Origin: CAVTWD01 sp963738325
GTDB lineage: Bacteria > Actinomycetota > Acidimicrobiia > Acidimicrobiales > Ilumatobacteraceae
NCBI GenBank assembly: GCA_963738325.1
Contig: CAVTWD010000009.1
Coordinates: forward strand, 62,001-126,000
DNA length: 64,000 bases
Direction: 5' to 3'
Part shown: one piece after another, positions 23,989-32,313 of the stretch
Layout of the letters: each line of letters starts with the position of its first letter
How positions within the stretch are numbered: the stretch's first letter is position 1
The notes under the pieces: model-generated
The model's input: only the letters and a program-made list of their open reading frames with translations
The model's database searches: none
What the model was told of the DNA's origin: nothing
Position numbers and translations under genes: made by a program

Positions 23989-25059
23989 TCAGTCGCCGGC
24001 CGCGGCGCGAGGCCGCCGCCGACGGAGCGCTCCCCGACCGATCAGGGCGCCCACGCCCACCAGGCCGGCCATCAACAGCCCCATGACCGTGAGTGACAGT
24101 TCCTGGCGGCGCTTCGGGCTGAGCGTCGTCCACCACTTGGCCTCGGTGCCGGCCACGAAGGCCTGCTCGTTGGTGTGCCGGGGCGCCCATCCCGCCGCCC
24201 GTAGGCGGTCGTTGGCCACCACCCAGGGATGGGTGGCGTAGGCGAGCAACCCGTGCGACGCCGGCCCGCGCCGCAGACGGAGCCGCACGTGCTCGACGCG
24301 CGTGGCCACCCGGTTCGGCAGCCGGAGCCGGGGCGTCGAGCCGCTGAGGGCTCGCACCGTTTCGCCCGGCACCCATCCGTCGGGGGCGACGTTGTACGGG
24401 CCGTCGAGCGAACGCCGCCGAGCGAGGTCGACGGCGGCGGCGAGGTCATCGAGGTGCACGAACTGTGCGGGCGGATCGTCCTCGCCGGCGCGCAGGCTGG
24501 CGGCCTCGGCGAGGGCCCAGGCCATCCAGGACTCGCCGTCCTCGGCCAGCGCCGTGCACGGCCGGAGCACGGCGGCGGTACGGCCCGCTTCGGCGGTCAC
24601 CCAGTCCGCCACGATGTGCTCGACGTACGACTTCTGCACCGCGTACGCGAGATCGGGGTTGGGGCGCAGCGGCGCCTGCTCGGTCAGGGGGACCGGGTTG
24701 TTGGGCCACGCGCCGTAGACGGTGGCGCTCGACACGACGACCAGGTGGCGCACGCCTCCTTCGGCCGCGGCCGTCAACAGCCGTCGCGTGCCATCGAGGT
24801 TGCTGCGAGCGCTGGCCTCCATCTTCCGGCCCTCACCGAGGGCAAAGGCGAGGTGGATGACGACGTCGGCTCCGTCGACCAGTGGCCCGAGATGGGAGCG
24901 GGCGAGGTCGAGCGTGTGCGCGGCGACGCGATCGCCGTCGATGGGCGGCAGCCCGTTGCCCAGGACGACGACGCGCTCGACCTCCGGATCGTCGAGGAGG
25001 AGGCTCAGGACGCGACGGCCCAGGCTGCCGCTGGCGCCAGTGATCGCGACGGTGGTCAT
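23989..25059 (-). CDS. NAD(P)-dependent epimerase/dehydratase with C-terminal TM helix
   Basis: Extended short-chain dehydrogenase. The Rossmann motif is VAITGASGSLGRRVL (residues 4-18), DVVIHLAFALGEG follows, and the catalytic Ser plus YxxxK are in VVSSATVYGAWP and YAVQKSYVEHIV. VHLDDLAAAVDLA and the C-terminal WVVANDRLRAAGWAPRHTN are usual in this group. After about residue 305 the chain carries KWWTTLSPKRRQELSLTV and a single hydrophobic helix (MGLLMAGLVGVGALIG) with a basic tail, so it is likely tethered to the membrane. The substrate is unknown. ATG at 25059 gives the exact family N-terminus. Confidence 0.86.
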   Translation of the reverse strand: MTTVAITGASGSLGRRVLSLLLDDPEVERVVVLGNGLPPIDGDRVAAHTLDLARSHLGPLVDGADVVIHLAFALGEGRKMEASARSNLDGTRRLLTAAAEGGVRHLVVVSSATVYGAWPNNPVPLTEQAPLRPNPDLAYAVQKSYVEHIVADWVTAEAGRTAAVLRPCTALAEDGESWMAWALAEAASLRAGEDDPPAQFVHLDDLAAAVDLARRRSLDGPYNVAPDGWVPGETVRALSGSTPRLRLPNRVATRVEHVRLRLRRGPASHGLLAYATHPWVVANDRLRAAGWAPRHTNEQAFVAGTEAKWWTTLSPKRRQELSLTVMGLLMAGLVGVGALIGRGALRRRRPRAAAGD

Positions 25060-25104
25060 CGATGCGGCTGAGAAGGCGAGGGTGGACCGGACGCGCTCCC
25101 TGCC

Positions 25105-25110
25105 TACCAT
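25105..25110 (+). promoter_or_regulatory. Leaderless-type -10 box before a 35-codon frame
   Basis: TACCAT followed by exactly 6 bases and ATG at 25117. The match to the leaderless layout suggests that the short frame starting at 25117, not the downstream GTG, is the first thing translated. Confidence 0.45.
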
Positions 25111-25116
25111 GCCTGC

Positions 25117-25224
25117 ATGACCCAGCGTGCCGGGCGCCCGCCGGAGCCGATGTTGGAGCCCCGCGGCCAGCGCCTCCTCGCGGCGCTCACCGGGCTGGGA
25201 CGCGGTCTCGAGGCCGGCCGGTGA
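25117..25224 (+). CDS. 35-residue coupled leader protein before the DUF2342 gene
   Basis: ATG-initiated frame of 35 codons, Arg-, Pro- and Leu-rich (MTQRAGRPPEPMLEPRG, then LLAALTGLGRGLEAGR). Its TGA overlaps the GTG of the next gene as GTGA, the standard coupling overlap used elsewhere in this window. The start is placed exactly where a leaderless transcript would begin. No family recognised. It may be a small protein or a translated leader that sets expression of the downstream gene. Confidence 0.4.
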   Translation: MTQRAGRPPEPMLEPRGQRLLAALTGLGRGLEAGR

Positions 25225-26408
25225 GTGACCCCGAGGACCCGTTCAAGGGCATCCCGTTCCTCGGCGAGTTCGCCAAGATGCTGCAAGGGCAGGGGCCGGT
25301 CCACTGGGAGGCGGCCCGCCAGTTCGCCCTGATGGTGGCGACCGAAGGGGTGTCGCCGCCGAACATCGATCCCGAGGTCCGCTTCCAGTGGGCCGACCTG
25401 GCCCGGATCGCCGAGTTGCACGTGCAGACGGTCACCGGGCTGGACACCACGGTGGAGGGACGCGCCGTCGAGGTGGTGCCCGTCACCGCGGCCACCTGGG
25501 CCCAGCGCTCCCTCGACGCCTACCGCCCCTTGTTCGAGCGGATGGCCGGCTCGCTCGGGCCCCGCCAGCTCCAGCCGGAAGACCTCCCCGCCGAGCTCGA
25601 GGACGACGACCTTCCCGCCATGTTCGGCGGGCTGCTGCAGCTCATGTCACCGGTCATGCTCGGCATGGCCGCCGGCAGCATGGTGGGGCACCTTTCGCGG
25701 CGCGCCTTCGGGCAGTACGACCTGCCGATCCCGCGGCCCCGGTCGAACGAGCTGCTCGTCGTCACGAGCACGGTCGACGAGTTCGGGAGCGAGTGGAGCC
25801 TGCCCCGCGACGACCTGCGCCTCTGGGTGTCGCTCCAGGAGCTCACGAACCATGCCGTGCTGGCCGTGCCCCACGTCCGCCAGGAGCTCGAGCGGTTGCT
25901 GCAGGACTACGTGGCCGGCTTCGACCCCAACCCCCGTGCTCTGGAGGACGCCTTCGGAGCCATGGACCCGAGCCAACTGGCCGACCAGGCCGCGCTGCAG
26001 CAGGCCTTGGGTGACCCGGCCGTGTTGCTCGGTGCTCTCCAATCGCGGGCCCAGCGCGAGTTGCTTCCCCGCCTCGACGCCATCGTCGCCGTCGTGATCG
26101 GCTACGTGGACCACGTGCTCGACGAGGTCGGCCACGGTTTGGTCGGTGGTTGTGACCGCATCTCGGAAGCCGTCCGTCGCCGCCGGGTGGAGGCCGACGC
26201 GTCCGATGCGTACGTCGAGCGCCTCCTCGGGCTCACGTTGTCGCGCGCCCAGGTCGAGCGGGGCCATGCCTTCGTCGAGGGCATCCAGGAACGAGCCGGG
26301 CGCGAGGGCCTGGCCCGTCTCTGGACCTCAGCTCGTGAGCTGCCCACCCCGGCCGAGGTCGACGCGCCCGGCTTGTGGCTGGCCCGCATCGACCTGCCCG
26401 CATCGTGA
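25221..26408 (+). CDS. DUF2342 zincin-like protein, degenerate metal site
   Basis: 395-residue actinobacterial protein of the DUF2342/zincin-like hydrolase family. The Gly/Phe-rich start (PFKGIPFLGEFAKML) and PVMLGMAAGSMVGHLSRRAFGQYDLPIPRP are characteristic. Active-looking members carry HExxH after LWVxL; here the corresponding block reads LWVSLQELTNHAVLAVPHVR, with Gln for the first His and the second His displaced by one. YVDHVLDEVGHGLVGGCDRISEAVRRRR follows. It is therefore probably not a functional metalloprotease. GTG at 25221 overlaps the upstream 35-codon frame. It converges with the MFS gene; the two stops are about 40 bases apart with a G-run between. Confidence 0.75.
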   Translation: MSDPEDPFKGIPFLGEFAKMLQGQGPVHWEAARQFALMVATEGVSPPNIDPEVRFQWADLARIAELHVQTVTGLDTTVEGRAVEVVPVTAATWAQRSLDAYRPLFERMAGSLGPRQLQPEDLPAELEDDDLPAMFGGLLQLMSPVMLGMAAGSMVGHLSRRAFGQYDLPIPRPRSNELLVVTSTVDEFGSEWSLPRDDLRLWVSLQELTNHAVLAVPHVRQELERLLQDYVAGFDPNPRALEDAFGAMDPSQLADQAALQQALGDPAVLLGALQSRAQRELLPRLDAIVAVVIGYVDHVLDEVGHGLVGGCDRISEAVRRRRVEADASDAYVERLLGLTLSRAQVERGHAFVEGIQERAGREGLARLWTSARELPTPAEVDAPGLWLARIDLPAS

Positions 26409-26430
26409 GGGGGGGGGGGGGAAGCCCCCC
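26409..26430. terminator. Run of 13 G with facing C-run between convergent genes
   Basis: A run of 13 G (26409-26421) is followed by AA and GCCCCCC, so a G6:C6 stem with a short loop can form between two convergent genes. It may act as a bidirectional terminator. The run is also a place where sequence length is unreliable. Confidence 0.35.
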
Positions 26431-26448
26431 AGGGGAACCGGGCCCGGC

Positions 26449-27775
26449 TCAGCCCTCGGGGGGGATCGGCGCCGAACCGGCCGGAGGTGGCTCGGGGCGG
26501 TGCCCCCGCGCCAGGCGGCGTCGTAGCTCGCGACGGGCTCGGCGCGTGATCGAGCTGGGGACGACCCCTTTGGCCCGCACCATTCGCATCCCCATCAGGT
26601 ACCAGGCCGCGCCCGTGAGGGCGACCACCCCGACGAGGAAGAACCCGAGCGGGCCTGGGATCGGGAGGGCCACGGGGAGGAAGGCCGCCAGCACCCAACC
26701 CAGCTGGAATCGGGTCTCGAACTGGGCGAAGGCCCGACCCTGGTTGGCGTCGGGCGCCTGGCGCTGCACGGTGGCGTCGAAGCCGAGCCGGGCCAGGGCG
26801 GCGCCGAATCCCACGACGCCGGCCGCGAGGGCGGCGGTGTACTTGTCGAGGACGAAGGACGTGAGCAGGGTGGCCGCCCCGGTGAGGGCCAGCGCGATCA
26901 ACAGCATGAGCTCTTCCCGCACCCGCTGGCGGAAGCGAGGTCCGGTGGCGTTGCCGGCCAGCGTCCCGATCGCGCTCGGCACCCAACACGACCCCGAAGA
27001 AGGCCGTGGACGCACCGTTGTCACGCAACCAGAAGGCGATGAGGAACGTGAGGAAGCCGGAGACGGCCCGCAGCAGCGTCATCGCCACCGCCGCGATCGT
27101 GATCGACGGCGAGTGGAGCTCGACCTTCTCGGCCGGCGTGGCTTCCTTCGGGGCGATGGCCGTGCGCGGCAGGCTCCGGGCCGAGACGGCGGCAAGCGCG
27201 AAGTACACCGACGACCAGAGCACCGTGGCCGACGGGCCGATGAGGCTCAGGAGCAGCGCGGGGATGGCCGCCGCGAAACCGACGAGCCCGGCCACCGTCC
27301 CGAGCTTGGCGTTGGCCTCGACCAGCTCCTCATCGCCATGCACCACGCTCGGAACGAGCGCGCTCTTCGCCACCACGTAGGCCTTGCCGAGCACCAGGGC
27401 GACGAAGGCCTCCGGGAAGAGCAGGAGGCTGTCGAGGTGGGCGGTCATCAAGAGGCTCACCACGACCCGCCCGATGGCGACGAGGGTCACCATCATGCGG
27501 CGCCCACCTTTGATGCGGTCGATGGCCGGACCGAGGAACGGGGCGATGATGGCGAAAGGCGCCACCGTGAAGAGGAGGTAGAGCGCGACGCGCCACCGGG
27601 CCTGGCTGGGATCGATGCTGAAGAACAGCGAGCCGGCCAGGGCGATGGCCACCGTCGCGTCGCCCGCCACCATCAGGGCGTGCGTGCGGACGAGGCGCGT
27701 GAACGGAGGCAGCGGCGCCGGCCAGTCGCCGTCGCCGCCCCGAGGCGGCCGTGTCGGCCCGGCCGTGTCGCTCAC
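26449..27775 (-). CDS. MFS-type transporter, one frame break
   Basis: Twelve-helix major facilitator superfamily protein of about 440 residues. ALMVAGDATVAIALAGSLFF opens the first half; FLGPAIDRIKGGRRMMVTLVA is the loop 2-3 signature (GxxxDRxxxRR type); later helices include LVGFAAAIPALLLSLIG, LTFLIAFWLRDNGASTAFFG and GPLGFFLVGVVALTGAAWYLMG. Codons before and after AFFGVVLGA are in different frames; removing one base near 26977 joins them (GASAIGTLAGNATGP). The GTG start at 27775 has TAGCAT exactly 6 bases upstream, a leaderless layout. Substrate unknown; no regulator or partner gene is next to it. Confidence 0.8.
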
Positions 27776-27781
27776 ATCGGA

Positions 27782-27787
27782 ATGCTA
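27782..27787 (-). promoter_or_regulatory. Leaderless-type -10 box of the MFS gene
   Basis: TAGCAT followed by 6 bases and GTG (27775) on the minus strand, matching the TANNNT-N6-RTG layout also found before the DtxR-type gene and the cyclase gene. Confidence 0.4.
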
Positions 27788-27832
27788 GGAGGCGGCTGCG
27801 AGAGAAGTGCGCGCCGCGCCGCACGGGCCGGG

Positions 27833-28537
27833 TCAGCCCCGCGGCGCCTCGTACTTGTAACCGAGGCCGCGGATGGTGACGATGCGAGAGGGGTTCGACG
27901 GGTCCTCCTCGACCTTGGATCGGAGCCGCTTGACGTGCACGTCCAACGTCTTCGTGTCACCGACGTAGTCAGCACCCCACACCCGATCGATCAACGTGTC
28001 GCGAGTCAGGACCCGTCCGGCGTTCTCGAGCAGCAGCTCGAGCAGCTCGAACTCCTTCAGCGGGAGCTGCACCTGCTGGCCGCGGATCATGACCTCGTGG
28101 CGCTCGGGATCGAGGCGGACGTCGCCCACCTCCAGGGCCTCACCGTCGCCTTCGGACGTCGCGCCCCGGGGCGCCCGGCGCAGCACGGCCCGCATCCGGG
28201 CCACCAACTCCCGGAGGCGGTAGGGCTTGGTGACGTAGTCGTCGGCCCCGAGTTCGAGGCCGACCACGGTGTCGATCTCAGCCCCCTTCGCGGTGACCAT
28301 GATGATCGGCACCTGACTCTTCTTGCGGATCTGGCGGCAGACGTCGATGCCGGAGACGCGCGGCAGCATCACGTCGAGCAGGACGAGGTCGGGCCGCACC
28401 GCGTCGAAGACGTCGAGGGCCTGCGCGCCGTCGCGCGCCACCTGCACATGGAAGCCCTCGCGCCGAAGCCCGATGGTGAGGGCCTCGACGAAGGACTCCT
28501 CGTCCTCGACGACGAGGATCGTGCTCTGGGTCGTCAT
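27833..28537 (-). CDS. regX3: Phosphate-response regulator, RegX3/PhoB type
   Basis: OmpR-family response regulator of 234 residues. The receiver domain has the acidic pair at ED(11-12), phosphoacceptor Asp55 in LVLLDVMLP, Thr in IIMVTAKG and Lys in YVTKPY. The C-terminal winged helix reads QLPLKEFELLELLLENAGRVLTRDTLIDRVWGADYVGDTKTLDVHVKRLRSKV in two or three segments and ends in GLGYKY. It lies 2 bases after the histidine kinase gene at the end of the pst-phoU run, the arrangement expected for SenX3-RegX3 or PhoR-PhoB. The likely targets are the PHO boxes before pstS. Confidence 0.92.
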   Translation of the reverse strand: MTTQSTILVVEDEESFVEALTIGLRREGFHVQVARDGAQALDVFDAVRPDLVLLDVMLPRVSGIDVCRQIRKKSQVPIIMVTAKGAEIDTVVGLELGADDYVTKPYRLRELVARMRAVLRRAPRGATSEGDGEALEVGDVRLDPERHEVMIRGQQVQLPLKEFELLELLLENAGRVLTRDTLIDRVWGADYVGDTKTLDVHVKRLRSKVEEDPSNPSRIVTIRGLGYKYEAPRG

Positions 28538-28539
28538 GC

Positions 28540-29781
28540 TCAGCCTGCCTCCGGCATGGTGACGGCAACCGGGCCGGGGCACGCGGGCACCCGGATGGAG
28601 AAGGTGGAACCGGCCCCTTCGACGGACGAGACGGACACGGTCCCGCCGTGGTTCGTGGCCACATGGCGGACGATGGCGAGGCCCAGACCCGTGCCGCCCG
28701 TGTCGCGGCTGCGGGCGCGATCGACACGGTAGAAACGTTCGAAGATGCGGTCCTGGTCGCGCCGGGGGATGCCGATGCCGTGGTCGGCCACCACCAGCTC
28801 GGCCCAGGCGCCATCGGTACGGGCCGAGACCTCCACCGTCGAGCCTGGGTCGGAATACTTGATCCCGTTCTCGATGAGGTTGGCCAGCGCCGAGACGAGC
28901 TGGCGGCGGTCACCGGCCACGGTGAGCCGGCGCGACGGCTCCTCGACGTGGACCGTGATGTCGTGGCTGTCGGCCAGCGTCCGCACCCGCTCGACGGCCT
29001 CGGCGGCGAGGAGGCCCACCGGCACGACCTCGAAGCGCGGTCGCCCATCGTGCTCGATGCGCGAGAGCTCGAGGAGGTCCTCGATGATCCGGGTGACACG
29101 GTTGGCCTCGGTCACCATCTTCTCGGCCAGCCGGCGGGTGAGCGCTGGATCCTGTTCGTCGACCATCGTCTCGGCCAAGAGGGCCAGCGCCCCGACCGGG
29201 GTGCGCAGCTCGTGGCTGATGTTGGCCACGAAGTCGGTGCGCATCGCCTCGAGCCGCGCCCGCTCGCTCACATCCTCGATCAGCGCGACGGCCACCACGT
29301 CGACGGATTCGACCGGGACGGCCCGCACCGAGATCGAGCGCCGAGGAGGACCGAGCAGATCGAGGGTCTGCGCGCTCGGCTGTCCCGACAGGGCCGTGCG
29401 CAGATTGGCTCGCAGCGCCTCCTCGACGAGCGCGTCGGCGTAACGCACGCCGAGGAATCCTGCCGCCGTGGCGTTGCGCAGCAGGATCTCCTGATGGCGC
29501 CCCGCGACCACGAGGCCGACCGGCAGCGCGTCGGCGGCCGCCTGCAACTGCGCGAACGACTGCAGGCGGGCCTCACTCCCTGAGTGCACCCACGCGATGG
29601 CCCGCTCCATGAGGCTGAACGCGTCTTGCAGGTCGGCGGTCGGGACACGGGGCAGGTCCGGGTCGGTGGCCGTGGCTAGGGCCGAGAGCCGTACGGCCAA
29701 CCGACGGCGGACCAGCACGGCGGTGACGAACGACGCCAACGCCGCGGCCAGCACCGCGGCGACGATCGCGCCGAGAATCAT
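28540..29781 (-). CDS. senX3: Phosphate-sensing histidine kinase, SenX3/PhoR type
   Basis: 413-residue membrane kinase. One N-terminal helix (ILGAIVAAVLAAALASFVTAVLV) is followed by a basic linker and a PAS domain (about residues 70-170). The HisKA block FVANISHELRTPVGALA carries phospho-acceptor His190, and the ATPase domain shows NLIENGIKYSDPGS (N box), VVADHGIGIPRRD (G1), ERFYRVDRARSRDTGGTGLGLAIVRHV (F and G2, in two segments). The single N-terminal membrane segment with no large outside domain suggests that it senses through the Pst transporter and PhoU rather than by binding a ligand. ATGA overlap with phoU. Confidence 0.92.
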   Translation of the reverse strand: MILGAIVAAVLAAALASFVTAVLVRRRLAVRLSALATATDPDLPRVPTADLQDAFSLMERAIAWVHSGSEARLQSFAQLQAAADALPVGLVVAGRHQEILLRNATAAGFLGVRYADALVEEALRANLRTALSGQPSAQTLDLLGPPRRSISVRAVPVESVDVVAVALIEDVSERARLEAMRTDFVANISHELRTPVGALALLAETMVDEQDPALTRRLAEKMVTEANRVTRIIEDLLELSRIEHDGRPRFEVVPVGLLAAEAVERVRTLADSHDITVHVEEPSRRLTVAGDRRQLVSALANLIENGIKYSDPGSTVEVSARTDGAWAELVVADHGIGIPRRDQDRIFERFYRVDRARSRDTGGTGLGLAIVRHVATNHGGTVSVSSVEGAGSTFSIRVPACPGPVAVTMPEAG

Positions 29782-30494
29782 CCGTCGCTCGGCTCCGCGG
29801 GCGGCTCGGAGTCTCTCTCCCCGTTGTGGCCCGAGCGCGGCAGATGGCCCGTGACGGCGTAGCCGACCCATTCCCCCACGTTCACCGCGTGGTCTCCGAT
29901 CCGCTCGTAGAAGCGAGCGATGAGCGCCAGCTGCACCGCCACTTGGAGGTCGGTGCGGCTGCTCGCATGCGACTCGAAGATGGCGGCGATGAACGACACC
30001 TGGAGCCGGTCGAGCAGGTCGTCGATGTCGTCGAGGGCCGCCGCCAACCCAGCGTCACGCTCCACGTAGGCGTCCACCGCGAACCTCATGAGCTGCTGGG
30101 CCTGGTCGCTCATCTGGGTGAGGAAGCCCCGCAGCCGTGGGTCGAGGTCGTGCCCGTAGAGGCGGCGCGCCGCTTTGCAGATGTTGGCGCAGAGGTCGGC
30201 CGAACGTTCGACCTCAGCCGCGATCTTGATGGCGGCGATGAGGGCGCGGAGATCGCTGGCCATCGGCTGCTGCAACGCCAGCACCGCGTAGCAACGCTGC
30301 TCGAGGGCGTGGCACCGACGGTTGTACTCGTCGTCGGCCTGGATCATGTGGTCGGCGCCGTCGAGGTCGCCGTCGAGGAGGATCTGGGTGGCACGGGGCA
30401 CGGCCTCGACGAGCAACGCGGCGATCCGCGTCACCTCGTCGTGGATCTCCCCCAGCTCCTGGTGGTATGTCCGGCGCGCTTCGGTCCCCGTCAT
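29778..30494 (-). CDS. phoU: Phosphate signalling complex protein PhoU
   Basis: Negative regulator linking the Pst transporter to the sensor kinase. The two three-helix PhoU repeats contain the E/D-rich metal-binding segments: IKIAAEVERSADLCANICKAA in the first and QLALIARFYERIGDHAVNVGEW in the second, the canonical ExxxxxD/RxxD motifs. About 238 residues, with a charged low-complexity tail (HNGERDSEPPAEPS). ATG overlaps the pstB stop by 4 bases and its own stop overlaps the kinase start by 4 bases, so all three are coupled. Confidence 0.96.
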   Translation of the reverse strand: MTGTEARRTYHQELGEIHDEVTRIAALLVEAVPRATQILLDGDLDGADHMIQADDEYNRRCHALEQRCYAVLALQQPMASDLRALIAAIKIAAEVERSADLCANICKAARRLYGHDLDPRLRGFLTQMSDQAQQLMRFAVDAYVERDAGLAAALDDIDDLLDRLQVSFIAAIFESHASSRTDLQVAVQLALIARFYERIGDHAVNVGEWVGYAVTGHLPRSGHNGERDSEPPAEPSDG

Positions 30495-31378
30495 CCGAAC
30501 CGTCCCGTGATGTAGTTCTCCGTCCTGGCGTCTCCCGGGTTCGAGAAGATTTTCTCGGTCTGGTCGAACTCCACCAACAGCCCGGTGCGCTGGTCGTTCT
30601 CGGAGTCGAGCTCGGCGGTGAAGAAGGCGGTGCGGTCGCTCACTCGGGCCGCTTGTTGCATGTTGTGGGTGACGATCACAATCGTGTAGCGCTGCTTCAA
30701 CACTTGCATGAGATCCTCGATGCGAGCTGTCGCGATCGGGTCGAGTGCGGAACACGGTTCGTCCATGAGCACCACTTCGGGTTCGACCGCAATGGCCCGC
30801 GCGATGCAGAGCCGCTGTTGCTGCCCACCCGACATGCCGAGGGCCGAGTGCTTGAGCCGGTCCTTCACCTCGTCCCACAAGGCGGCCTGGCGCAGCGACC
30901 GCTCGACGACATCGTCGAGCGCGCTCTTGCGTACACCGTTCACGCGCGGGCCGAAGGCCACGTTGTCGTAGATGGTCTTGGGGAAGGGGTTGGGGCGCTG
31001 GAAGACCATGCCGATGCGCCGGCGCACCTCGGCTGGCGACACGTTCGGGCCGTAGAGATCGACGCCATGGTAGAGGAGGCTGCCTTCCACCCGCGCCGTG
31101 GGGATGAGGTCGTTCATGCGGTTGAAGCAGCGCAGAACGGTCGTCTTCCCGCAGCCCGAAGGGCCGATGAACGCCGTGATCTCGTGCTGACGTATGGAGA
31201 TCGTGACACCACGGACGGCCCTGAACGCGCCGTAGTACACCGCGAGGTCCTCGATCTCGAACACCACTGCCGTGGGGGCGACCGTCGAGGTTCTGCTCAC
31301 CGCGGCAACGGGCGTAGGAGCTGTCGTGTTGGCGCGGGCGATCACGACGGGATCGGTGGTGGCCTCTGACGGGCTCAT
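30491..31378 (-). CDS. pstB: Phosphate ABC transporter ATP-binding protein
   Basis: ATPase of the high-affinity phosphate importer. Walker A is GPSGCGKT (about residues 72-79), the PstB-specific FNRMNDLIP follows, the Q-loop is GMVFQRPNPFPKTIYDNV, the ABC signature ALGMSGGQQQRLCIARA and Walker B VVLMDEPCSALDP; VTHNMQQAARVSDRTAFF is the H-loop region. I use ATG 31378 because GGAGGAG sits 6 bases upstream. A GTG at 31414 that overlaps the pstA stop would add 12 residues. The ~35-residue Thr/Ala-rich N-terminal extension is not part of the fold. Confidence 0.96.
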   Translation of the reverse strand: MSPSEATTDPVVIARANTTAPTPVAAVSRTSTVAPTAVVFEIEDLAVYYGAFRAVRGVTISIRQHEITAFIGPSGCGKTTVLRCFNRMNDLIPTARVEGSLLYHGVDLYGPNVSPAEVRRRIGMVFQRPNPFPKTIYDNVAFGPRVNGVRKSALDDVVERSLRQAALWDEVKDRLKHSALGMSGGQQQRLCIARAIAVEPEVVLMDEPCSALDPIATARIEDLMQVLKQRYTIVIVTHNMQQAARVSDRTAFFTAELDSENDQRTGLLVEFDQTEKIFSNPGDARTENYITGRFG

Positions 31379-31410
31379 CTGCTGCTCCTCCGGGAGGTCG
31401 GCCATGCGGG

Positions 31411-32313
31411 TCACCGGTTCCTCCCCGGGTTGAACCGGGCCGCGACGACGCGGGACAGCACGAGCAAGCCGAACGCCATGGCGATCAAGGTGAGCGCGGC
31501 GACCCACGCTCGCTGCTGAGCACCGACGAAAGGCTGCTGCGCGTTGGTGAAGATCTGAGCGGACAGGGCCGTGTTGGGGCCCTTGAACGGGTTCCAGTTC
31601 GACGTCGTCGCCGCGCCGATGGTGAAGAGCAACGGGGCGGTCTCGCCCGCGGCGCGGGCGATGGCGAGCAGCACACCACTCAGGATGCCGGGGGACGCGG
31701 CCGGCAGCACGACGGTGAGCACCGTCCGGGCCTTGCTGGAACCGAGAGCGTAGCTCGCCTCGCGCATGTCGTCGGGCACGAGGCGGAGCATCTCTTCGGT
31801 GGAGCGGATGATGATCGGCAGCATCAGGCAGGCGAGGGCGAGGGCCCCGGCGAACCCGGTGACGCCGTCGACACCGAAGCGAACCACCCAGATCGTGTAG
31901 ATGAACAGCCCCATGACGATCGACGGCACGCCCGTCATCACGTCGGCGAGGAAGCGGAGCACGCTGGCCAGCCGGCCGGTCTTGCCGTACTCGTGGAGGT
32001 AGACCGCGCCGAACACGCCGAAGGGGATGGCCATCAGCGCGGCCATCCCGGTGATCACGATCGTGCCGACGACGGCCGGGCCGATGCCTGGGCCGGCCTG
32101 CTGACCGGGTGGAATCGGCTCGGTGAGCATCGACCACGACAACACCGAGGCCCCCTTCTGGATCACGGTGAAGAGGACGAAGCCGAGCGGCACCATGACG
32201 ACGACGACCGAAAAGGCCATGAGCACCGTGGCCAGGCCGTTGCGGAAGGTGCGCCCGGAGTGCTTGGGCTGGAGGTCGACGGCGATGGACGTGGGCGTCA
32301 ACGTGGAGCTCAC
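31411..32313 (-). CDS. pstA: Phosphate ABC transporter permease PstA
   Basis: Inner-membrane channel subunit, 300 residues, six predicted helices. VVVMVPLGFVLFTVIQKGASVL opens the family; GPAVVGTIVITGMAALMAIPFGVFGAVYLHEY, LRFLADVMTGVPSIVMGLFIY and the EAA-type cytoplasmic loop EASYALGSSKARTVLTVVLPAASPGI (contact with PstB) are diagnostic. Its start overlaps the pstC stop by 4 bases. Confidence 0.96.
   Translation of the reverse strand: MSSTLTPTSIAVDLQPKHSGRTFRNGLATVLMAFSVVVVMVPLGFVLFTVIQKGASVLSWSMLTEPIPPGQQAGPGIGPAVVGTIVITGMAALMAIPFGVFGAVYLHEYGKTGRLASVLRFLADVMTGVPSIVMGLFIYTIWVVRFGVDGVTGFAGALALACLMLPIIIRSTEEMLRLVPDDMREASYALGSSKARTVLTVVLPAASPGILSGVLLAIARAAGETAPLLFTIGAATTSNWNPFKGPNTALSAQIFTNAQQPFVGAQQRAWVAALTLIAMAFGLLVLSRVVAARFNPGRNR

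Noticed and set aside
26409..26421. The run of 13 G as a phase-variation tract
   Set aside because: It lies after the stop codon of one gene and outside the promoter of any other, so slippage would not switch anything. I list it only as a possible terminator and unreliable homopolymer.
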